The translations under genes were made by a program, and so were the position numbers. Positions 19,663 to 26,875 of a DNA stretch of 26,875 nucleotides are shown piece after piece. This DNA comes from Gloeopeniophorella convolvens (Eukaryota; Basidiomycota; Agaricomycetes; Russulales). Numbering within the stretch: the stretch's first letter is position 1; each line of letters starts with the position of its first letter. The notes beneath the pieces are model-generated. The model did not search any database and was not told the DNA's origin. It saw only the letters and a program-made list of their open reading frames with translations. The stretch spans positions 1 through 26,875 of the forward strand of contig WTXD01000148.1 of NCBI GenBank assembly GCA_022496205.1. Reading direction: 5' to 3'.

Positions 19663-20639
19663 TGTCAGTCTCCTCTTCCAGCTCGTCGGATGGGACAACG
19701 TATTGATGACGCCGCGAACAGTGCTGCGCAGCAAGTCGTGGGCTTTTGTGCTTACTTCTTCAGGCGGAGGAGGCCAGAGCATGCTCGGCTTGTGCAGAGT
19801 CAAACCGGTCGATGGCACAATGTCTTATTTCTGTCCGAGATAGTCAGGATCGAACAGCCCCGGATGTGTAGAAAAGTTACCGTATCCGTGTTCAGGAAGA
19901 TGCTCAGTGAGAACGAAAGTTAACGGAACAGGTCACACCATGGTGAGACGAGGACGCCGCCCGCAGGTGGTGGCAAGCCGAAATCTGGGAAATCCCAATG
20001 AGGCTCAGGCGAAGAATAATGACCTGTGAATATGACGTACAGGTCGCAGAAACGAGTGCATGCGACACACCAGGGGCATCCTAGTCTGCATATCCCTCCT
20101 TTGGCAAGTCACCAGAAGTGCGGCAGCGTTTCGGCGACGCTTGATGTTCGGAGGGCGGTATATAAGACGTGGATCGAGAGGTTCTGGGCCATTTCTGAGT
20201 TGCGAGGTGCGGTGTCGCTCCTGGGCCTCCTCTGTGAGATTTGCAATGCAGTCCGAGGTCGTGCACCAGGTGGGTGTGCGAGGTCTGTGGTAGTTGATAG
20301 AGCGATGGCCCGTGTGACCGGCACTCCTGGCATGGGTGGGGGATTCTGCGCGAGTCGTAATTTGGGCGCAGCGGCATGGGGTCGAAGGAGGGAGTACTAG
20401 AGATGTCGATGGGGGCTCCAGCCACTGAGTCTCAGCGACTTAGCGATTGTCGTAGCTCACGTGGACCAGCCAGGAGCCCTCCTGATCTACGCGTCGAATT
20501 TCCTGGACTGCGTTCTGGGAACGCGTCCGAAAGGGGTCCGAAAGGGACAGGAAATCGACTTCCGTATTGCACATACGGAAATGGTAAGGATATCTGACAT
20601 TTCGCATACATTCCCTACTCAGAAAATTCGGGTCGATCT
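19663..20639. other. Stretch without a supported gene
   Basis: Short ORFs only. The A7 run at 19640-19646 lies just inside the preceding fragment. A GTATATAAG TATA-like element occurs near 20158-20166 with no convincing ORF after it. 20529-20550 repeats a GGTCCGAAAGG-like phrase twice. Confidence 0.35.
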
Positions 20640-20706
20640 CCAGTATCCAGGATCCGGATTTGATCGGCACACAGTTGGGAGATACCTGGCGATTGATCAC
20701 CATGCA
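20640..20706 (+). repeat. Interspersed repeat R2, partial copy (right half)
   Basis: GATCGGCACACAGTTGGGAG followed by ATACCTGGCGATTGATCACC matches 22259-22312 (GATCGGCACACAATTGGGAG ... CCTGGCGATTGATCGCC). The left half of the R2 unit, with CTATATAGGG, is absent. A plus-strand ORF (20461-20754) runs across it and is discounted for that reason. Confidence 0.6.
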
Positions 20707-21119
20707 TCATGCGTGAGACCGTGGTCACGTGAGATCACGTCGGTGCACGATTGAACCGTGATATACACGTATCTCATCGTTCGCTTTTCATGAAATCCGT
20801 CGACCGTCTTGCTTGACATTTCTCGATCAATCTTTCGTAGTCAACAGTCCATCTCGATATGACCTCGTAAGACATGCACGCGGAGGACCGTGTACTGCAC
20901 GGTCGCGTACCTCGACCCACACAAGATCAAGGAGTAGGTGTCTAGTAGGGCGCGCTGGTTATGGGCTAGGGACTCCTGCGCTCATGCAGCCTGTGGCACA
21001 CGCTCATGGGAGGAGAGGGTGGGCTGAGCTTCTGGGGCAATGACAACGATATCGGTGTGTGCCAGCCTCTCCGCATGAGCAGCAGCAAACGGACTCTGAT
21101 GCGCCGCGCAGAGTTCACA
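20707..21119. other. Stretch without a supported gene
   Basis: Contains CGTG-rich sequence near 20725-20775 and no extended coding frame. GC content rises from about 20940 into the fragment that follows. Confidence 0.35.
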
Positions 21120-21507
21120 GCGCACGGCTCTGGATGGAAGGAGCTCGACGAGGCGCCAGGCCTGGGCACGCTGGCGAGGCGGACGACGACGTGCTGCCCG
21201 AGAACGACGACCTGTGGTACATGGGGAGGGTGCGCGACGGGTTTAACCGCCCTATGCGAGGCGCCACGGCGCCGGGCAACGACGAGACCCTGTGCAGGCA
21301 TGTCGCGCCCTTTCCCTCCGCGCACTGCGCTTGCGACTGACCCGTGCACCGCAGTGAGCGCGCGACCGGTGCGCGGCCGAGCTCGAGCGCAACAGAGACC
21401 TCGGGCCGGAGAATATGTTTGAGGCGACGCTGCGCGGCGGGCACCGCGGCGAGGACGACGCGGACGAGTTTGCAGAGACAATGGTGCTCATGGTGCTGTC
21501 GACTTAG
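21120..21507 (+). CDS. GC-rich gene fragment, acidic hypothetical protein
   Basis: Between about 21175 and 21298 one plus frame reads a protein-like acidic stretch (Asp-Asp-Asp-Val-Leu-Pro-Glu, then Trp-Tyr-Met-Gly-Arg-Val and Asp-Glu-Thr-Leu-Cys). From about 21370 a second frame reads Ala-Ala-Glu-Leu-Glu, Gly-Pro-Glu-Asn, Gly-Gly-His-Arg-Gly and a Met/Val/Leu-rich end with TAG at 21505-21507. The intervening sequence has a branch-like CTGAC and a CCGCAG acceptor, but I could not find a donor that keeps the frame, so the two exons are not securely joined. An earlier protein-like run (about 21115-21170) lies in a third frame. Codon third positions are strongly G/C, unlike the flanks. Family not recognised; possibly a decayed gene. 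Confidence 0.4.
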
Positions 21508-21599
21508 GTGTTTTGCTACACAACTACGCCCTCGATGCGTTCTCCGATTGGCTCGCTGACAGCGTGGGTAGCTTGCGCGAGCCCATCCAGGGTTGCTGT

Positions 21600-22035
21600 G
21601 TGTATGGCAAAGCTCACGCACGGGCGGGACGTACTTGCGGGACGGGTGCCCAACAGGAACCGCGAATGTGGAAGCGCTGGTATTCGATACCTGCGTTTAC
21701 TACATTCTATACTACGGGAGTATAGGAGCGTAATGCTGTATTTAAATAGGGGCAACCGCACAAAATGTTTTGGGAGCTGGGGCAAGAACAAAGTCATAAG
21801 AGATGAGCCACACTAAAGTGACAACGCAGATGTCATAGTTGCGTCATTGACTGCGTAGCTTTGCTGCGCATAATCATTCTAGTAAGGTGGAGACTGGGGC
21901 TGAATTTTGGATGAAAGAGCTAGAGTGAATGAGGTCGAATGGTGTGGAAGTGGGAGTGGACGGGGGCATCGGGAAAGGATCCGGGCAAGCGGCCCGACCG
22001 GAAGTCCGAACGGAACGCGACTCGAGGCTCCTCCC
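21600..22035 (+). repeat. Interspersed repeat R1, copy D
   Basis: Landmarks in order: GGAAGCGCTGGTATTCG, TACTACATTCTATACTAC, TTTTGGGAGCTGGGGC (21770-21785), CACTAAAGTGAC with AACGCAGATGTCAT, TTTGCTGCGCATAATC, GTGGAGACTGGGGCTG, GAGCTAGAG, GAGGTCGAA, GGAAGTGGGAGTGGACGGGG and GGAAGTCCGAACGG. It matches copies A and B along its length and copy C around AACGCAGATG. It directly follows the gene fragment ending at 21507. Confidence 0.65.
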
Positions 22036-22157
22036 CATTCCCTTAAAGAGGTCTCCTGGATGCCAACAAGCCGATCTGCAGGACAACTCGGCTGAGGTCA
22101 TATCCACGCCGCACCCGGTGTGAACCGCAGACACCACAGAGTCCTATACCCAAGCTC

Positions 22158-22320
22158 TGAAAACTATATAGGGTGACGAGCTGGGTGGACGGGCAGCGAA
22201 GGAGTCTAGTCTCCAAGTGCCACTGCCCATCCCCTCGGGGAGGCAGATTGATCCAGGATTGATCGGCACACAATTGGGAGATAAATCGCAGCCTGGCGAT
22301 TGATCGCCATATCTATGTGA
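22158..22320 (+). repeat. Interspersed repeat R2, fullest copy
   Basis: Begins GAAAACTATATAGGGTGACG (as at 18162), continues through GGTGGACGGGCAG, AAGTGCCACTGCCCATCCC and GGGGAGGCAGATTG, then joins GATCGGCACACAATTGGGAG and CCTGGCGATTGATCGCC (as at 20640). It therefore unites the left half seen at 18162 and the right half seen at 20640. It lies about 120 bp after R1 copy D. Confidence 0.7.
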
Positions 22321-22861
22321 TGCCGCCTTATCTAAGATGTGTATCGTCTCTAGTTTGGGCCAACAGAGTGCTGCACAGTGCCTGCCTAAGTAACGCACTT
22401 TGTTGTGTAACTAGAGTCTGCTTTTGTCACACACACATTCTTACTTACAAACGCCATAACAATTGTTGCATGTGTCATGGGTCTGTGTCGCACCGGTATA
22501 TTGTTCAACTAAGGTAGTATGTTTCATTGTCTACTGCATACTTACATAGCGCCTTGGTCTCATGCAAGCTCAGCCACTGCAATAAATATAGCTTATGTCC
22601 TGTTCATCTGTGCGCCCAACTTAGTGCATAGCTTAGGCTGGATAACTAAGTCCCTTTGTTCTCGTGACTAAAGGGCCTCATTAGCTTGCGTAAGCCAATC
22701 GATTTGGCAACTCTTATGTCATGCTTACCGACTGACCCTTGTCTGCAGTGTGGAGCACGGACCCCGTGACGCGTGACGCGTAATAAGGTTTAGGTTACAA
22801 CTCCGACTCAATCGTGATCTGCAAAGGAGATCGTCTTGAGATCGTCATCCTAGTCTCGTTC
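22321..22861. other. AT-richer spacer without a supported gene
   Basis: No ORF of interest. 22769-22781 holds two overlapping-spaced ACGCGT hexamers. The sequence is less GC-rich than its surroundings. Confidence 0.4.
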
Positions 22862-23019
22862 CCAGACCTTCACAGAGCGGAATCACCATGGCTTTGACCC
22901 CCTACGGGGGTATCTGTTTGATGGGATCGATGGACGGGGACAGTGATTGGATGATCTGCTTTTGAATCTGAGCTCGTTCCTGAGAAAAGCCATGGTAATT
23001 CCGCTCTGTGAAGGTCTGG
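22862..23019. repeat. 158-bp unit with 34-bp terminal inverted repeats
   Basis: The arms 22862-22895 and 22986-23019 are reverse complements with a single mismatch; both start CCAGACCTTCACAGAGCGG read inward and include CCATGG. The 90-bp centre holds a smaller palindrome, CCCCCTACGGGGG. It ends about 215 bp before the helicase start codon. No clear target duplication was found, so it could be a small MITE-like element or a hairpin in the helicase promoter region. Confidence 0.7.
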
Positions 23020-23234
23020 TGCACTTCGTATAGGACCCCCCCCATCGGTGACAATGCGTGACGCTTACATCAGTTCTCTGTGCCGTGCACATGACCAGAC
23101 GCGTCTCAGAACGCGGTGGTTACGCACGCATTGTTGCGTAAATCTCTGTTTGGGACTAAGCAAATTTGCGGGATCAACATGTATGGACTCTGCCTCCGCA
23201 ACCTGAGACTGTCCCGCGCCGCTGCAGATCCTCA

Positions 23235-26200
23235 ATGCCTAAGCCCGGCCCTTCTACAAAAGGTAGGGCTCAATCAAAAAAAGGCCAAGTGCAAGCCCAC
23301 ACGGCACCACGAGACGCGCAACCCTTGGTGAATCATCAAACCGAGCGAACCCGGTCGTCGAAACTGCTCAACGACGCGCAGCGGAACGCTGGCGACAAGT
23401 ATGACTCAGCTGCAGCTCGGAAGAAGATGGAAGAGGAGTGTTTGAGATGAACCGATGGCAGGATCAAGCCAGAGAGCTGGCAATTGGATATTGCTGAGTG
23501 TTTGATCCTGGGCATCGACTGTGAAGTCATTGCTGCTACTGGGGCTGGGAAGACCATACCTTTCTTCTTGCCCCTATTCTATCAGCCGAACAAGGAGATG
23601 ATTATCATATCTCCTCTGACTGCTCTCGAGAATGATCAGGTAAGCACAGAGGCTCGCGTCTGGCAAATGGCTTACCATGCGATATGGTGGTGGTGCGGCG
23701 TGGTGTGCGGTGTGTAGGAACGGCGTTTTCGGGAAGTCGGTCTTCGAGCAAAGGCTGTAAACAAAGAGTCATATAATGCCGAGGTCCGAGAAGTGAGTTT
23801 CGAACCATTGGCTGCGAACGTGAGGACTGAGCGATTCGCACCAGGACCTCAAGCATGGAAAGTACCAAGTGATACTCACCTCTCCTGAGATGTGCCTCAA
23901 GCACCCTGAATTCCGCTCGGCACTAGAGGCACCTTCAAAACGGCAAAGGATCAAGGCATTCTTGATAGACGAGGCCCATTGTATAACACAGTGGGGCGAA
24001 AGCTTTCGGCGCGCATACAGTGAACTTGGAACGTTGCGTGCCATCGTTTCGAATCGGATACCATTCCTCGTGACCTCCGCAACACTAACGCCAGCGGACC
24101 TGGTCGAAATCCGAAAATCAGTGCATATGCAGCGACATACGTCGTTTCACCTGAATCTAGGCAACGACCGCCCAAACATTGAATGGCATGTGCATCATAT
24201 GAAAGCTGCAAAATCAGACCTCGATGCGCTCAAGTTTCTCCTACCAGATCACAGTACCCCCGAAGCCTTACAGACGCTCGAGCATGGTGTCATATTCTTC
24301 GATGACATCACCTTGTCGATGGAGGCGTTGCGGTGGTTTGGCGATCACCTTCCGGAGCACCTTCGGGGTTGGGTTGCATGCTATAACGCAATGTGCAGGG
24401 ACGAGAGCAAAGCCACTGTGATTGAAGACTTCAATAGTGGGGCTCTGGACATCTTGCTTGCGAGTGAGGCTGCTGGAATGGTGTGTGGGGACAGTAACCC
24501 GCGTACTTGTGTAGGCTCACCTATGATTCATATACAGGGATGTGACTTGTCGAATGTAGAGTTTGTCGTGCAGTTCTTGGTGCCCAAGTCACTCTCTGTG
24601 TGGATGCAACGCGCTGGTCGAGCCGGACGAGGCAGAGGCAGCCGTGCGAGGGCATACCTCCTGGTTCAACCAACTGTCTTTCAGGAGAAAAATAAGAAAA
24701 ACACACCCAAAGGGGGTGAAGTCATTTACAGCAAGGAGATTGAAGATGGTCTCCGCGAGTGGATAGAGACAACTGGGTGCCGTCGCGACGTTGCAGACAG
24801 TCACTTCAACAATCCCGGGCCCCGGAAGCGTGGGTTCGCATATTCCCGTGCTCAGAAGTTGGTGCTGACATCCGCTTACACCATAGCGCCTGTTGGGCTG
24901 TGTTGCGACAACTGCGCCGCTATGGCATCTATCCTCGACGCCTCTTATTCTCCCACACCTCCAAGCCGACCTTCGACCCCACATCATGACCGAAACCTTT
25001 CCATCATCACTCACCCTACTCCCAGCAAAACTCGTAATGCTTCCGGTAAACGCGCAATGCGTGAGCCCCAGGATCCCGAAGTTACGGCGCTTGGGCCCGC
25101 AAAGCGGCAAGGAGAGGTGCTGGAGGCAGTGAAAGACGCCCTCAATGAATGGCGCCAAAGTACGTGGTTGAAAAGTTACTCAACGCGGCCATGGGGCGCT
25201 GAAGGCTTGATGTCCGACGACATATTGGACGGATTTGCGACATACGCACGCTGGAGGAAGCCTGACAACGTCAGGCAATCCGAACAGTGCCCCGTGGCCA
25301 CCAATTGGTGGGCCTTGAATAAGCATGGTGCGGAAGTCCTCAAAAGGTGCTCGAGGTTCACACCGTAGAAACCGATAAGCACGAGGCAGCTAAGCGTCAA
25401 CGTCTTGAAGAGAAAAATGAGGCCAATCGCTTGCAACGAGAAGCAAAAAACAGGACAAGGCGGAGGCCCATGAACAAGAGAAACGCGAATCGGATGAAAG
25501 GAAAGCAAAGGAGCGCGAGGAGAAGAAGAATCAAAAGGATGCTGAAAAGGCAGAAAGGCGGAACACAAGCGCAAGGCCGCACAACAGGAAGCCGAGAGGA
25601 AACGCTTGATCAAGGAAGCTGACTTTTTGCAGGAACTGGTATGTTTATTCTTAGTACTCGCGAGGCGTTTTGCTTGCTGATGTTGTTGCTTCGTTTCCTG
25701 CGGCTGCGGCAGAGGTCTCAGGCTGCGCTCAGACCCCTCGCTCCTCGGCCTGCACCTCGGCCTATGTACCGCGGGGCTGTCAGTGCCGGCTCTCAGGTTG
25801 CTTCATCGTCACTGCTACCTGCGCACGGCGGGCTTTCCCAACACCAATACGATCCGCCAACCCCCATCCAGTCAAGACGCCAACTCCCCCGGCCCCGTCC
25901 AGCCTACCGCGGCACCCACGCGACCCCTCAGTCTCTCGAGGCAGGGGCTAACGCCGCAGGGCCAGTGCCGGCTGTACTTCCTTCTACGTTTACGCCCCCT
26001 GCCCGCATCACTTCCCCACTCTCGTTTCGTGACATGTCGATGGACGTCGCCCAGGACATGTTCAATAACGCGTCCCAGTGGCCCGGCACGGGTGAGGCCG
26101 GTCCCTCGCTCGCGTTCTCCGATGTGCCAATGGACATGTCTCAGAATGCGTTCCATGACATGCCGTGGCCCAGCGCTGGCGTGAGCCAATTCGGACCCCC

Positions 26201-26808
26201 ACCCGCGATCTCTGACGTGCCGACGGACATCTCTCAGGATGCCTTTTGTGATGTGCCAGCATGGCTCACTGTCAATGCGAGTCAAGCCGCCGGGTTTAAC
26301 CAGACTTCAGGCATGTATGAAGGTGAGCGTTTCCAGTCCGATTTGCATAGTTCATTCTCGAACCTCATGCGTGCCCAACCGTTAAGCAGCCCCCATCAAT
26401 TATCTGTCCACACCAGCGCAGCACCAGTCTCTGAGCGCATCACACTACCACACCCCGGTCTCGCAGCCTCCTGGGCATGAGCTCCAGTATACGCCCGGGG
26501 GTGATCTGCCTCCATTTCCGCCCTCACGCGCTCCACCACCGACTCCCCAACACCTACTTGCACCCACCGCAAGTGCCGGGCCACCCTCCGCGCCACTGTA
26601 TTGGCCTGCGCAGTTTGCGCCGACTCAAACTCCGCCGGCCCGGCCCTCTTCCAGGCCTATGATTTTCGCATCGCAGCCACCACAGTCCCCCGCGAGGACT
26701 CCGACAATGTACGCTCTTCCGCCTCCGCCCGCGTGGGCTCCACCTCCTCGCGCTACGATACCGGTACTCGCACGCAACGCTGGAATACCCAAGCGGCCAC
26801 ACTTCTAG
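23235..26808 (+). CDS. RecQ-like helicase with coiled-coil and proline-rich repeat tail, six exons
   Basis: An ATP-dependent superfamily 2 DNA helicase by family. Exons: 23235-23639, 23718-23792, 23845-24480, 24538-25638, 25713-26322, 26387-26808; introns 78, 52, 57, 74 and 64 nt. Motifs: Trp-Gln-Leu-Asp (23478-23489), Walker A Ala-Thr-Gly-Ala-Gly-Lys-Thr (about 23530-23555), Ile-Ser-Pro-Leu for Ia, Asp-Glu-Ala-His (about 23968-23980), Ser-Ala-Thr for III, Phe-Phe-Asp-Asp for IV, Ala-Ala-Gly-Met-Gly for V, and Gln-Arg-Ala-Gly-Arg-Ala-Gly-Arg for VI (about 24607-24630), all intact. Then a Cys-Asp-Asn-Cys pair, a charged coiled coil (25347-25638), and a Pro/Ser tail with three 30-residue repeats. 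About 1083 residues. A TGA at 23448-23450 and three lost As (runs 25342-25345, 25445-25450, 25554-25556) break the frame; read literally, the helicase stops at 25368. Whether tail and helicase are one gene needs RNA. Confidence 0.8.
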
Positions 26809-26875
26809 ATAGCTAATGTCCGTACAGTAAGTTATCTATAACATAACCAGCATGCGCTCGTCTGTGGACTATGCT
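26809..26875. other. Window end after the helicase-tail gene
   Basis: Sixty-seven bases after the TAG at 26806-26808, AT-richer, presumably 3' flank. Nothing else seen. Confidence 0.3.

Noticed and set aside
20461..20754. 97-codon plus-strand ORF
   Set aside because: It runs through repeat R2, which recurs at 22259-22312, so the reading frame is likely incidental.
22769..22781. Two ACGCGT hexamers upstream of the second helicase, resembling cell-cycle MCB sites
   Set aside because: ACGCGT occurs at several other places in this GC-rich window (for example near 4506, 13279, 13708, 19303, 20491, 20521 and 26060), including inside coding sequence, so the pair is weak evidence of regulation.
1..26875. 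CRISPR arrays, rRNA genes or bacterial-type operons
   Set aside because: No regularly spaced short repeats, no conserved rRNA segments and no Shine-Dalgarno-led gene series were seen. The intron-rich structure is eukaryotic.

Overview
The window looks like nuclear DNA of a basidiomycete fungus, probably an Agaricomycete. The genes are broken into many exons by very short introns (about 41-108 nt) with GTRNGT-like donors, CTRAY branch points and AG acceptors. The recognisable families (RecQ-like helicases with cysteine-rich or coiled-coil tails, a Zn2Cys6-type protein, and a large acidic hypothetical family) are, from memory, strongly multiplied in mushroom genomes. I see no rRNA, tRNA, CRISPR or bacterial-type operon. 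The species cannot be named from the sequence alone.

Layout. 1-3860 is repeat-rich: a truncated LTR (minus strand), a two-exon hypothetical gene (425-1023), and an interspersed repeat family (called R1 here) with a solo LTR nested in one copy. 3860-5570 is a GC-rich island with no gene I can defend. 5577-6645 (minus) holds a damaged hypothetical gene, 7173-7581 a broken relative of the replication protein A 32-kDa subunit, and 7815-8115 another R1 copy.

8826-16431 is the gene-dense core: a ten-exon hypothetical gene (8826-11116, plus), a small Ser/Pro-rich gene (11975-12516, plus), a RecQ-like helicase (12525-14341, minus) and a Zn2Cys6-type gene (14526-16431, plus). The helicase and the Zn gene are divergent, with 65-184 bp between starts. 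16432-22860 is mostly gene-poor, with R1 and a second repeat family (R2), a coiled-coil ORF (19208-19662) and a GC-rich gene fragment (about 21120-21507). 23235-26808 (plus) is a second, different RecQ-like helicase, which appears to continue through a charged coiled coil into a proline-rich tail carrying three tandem copies of a roughly 30-residue acidic repeat.

How the parts may relate. Two helicases of different subfamilies, an RPA32 relic, a Zn-cluster protein and multiplied hypothetical proteins lie together in repeat-rich DNA. This is typical of dynamic accessory fungal regions and could be a mobile or co-inherited module, but I see no transposase, integrase or element ends that would prove it. 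Several genes carry single-base frame breaks, mostly one missing A or T in an A/T run. That pattern fits homopolymer under-calling in the assembly as well as it fits gene decay, so 'pseudogene' calls here should be held lightly.
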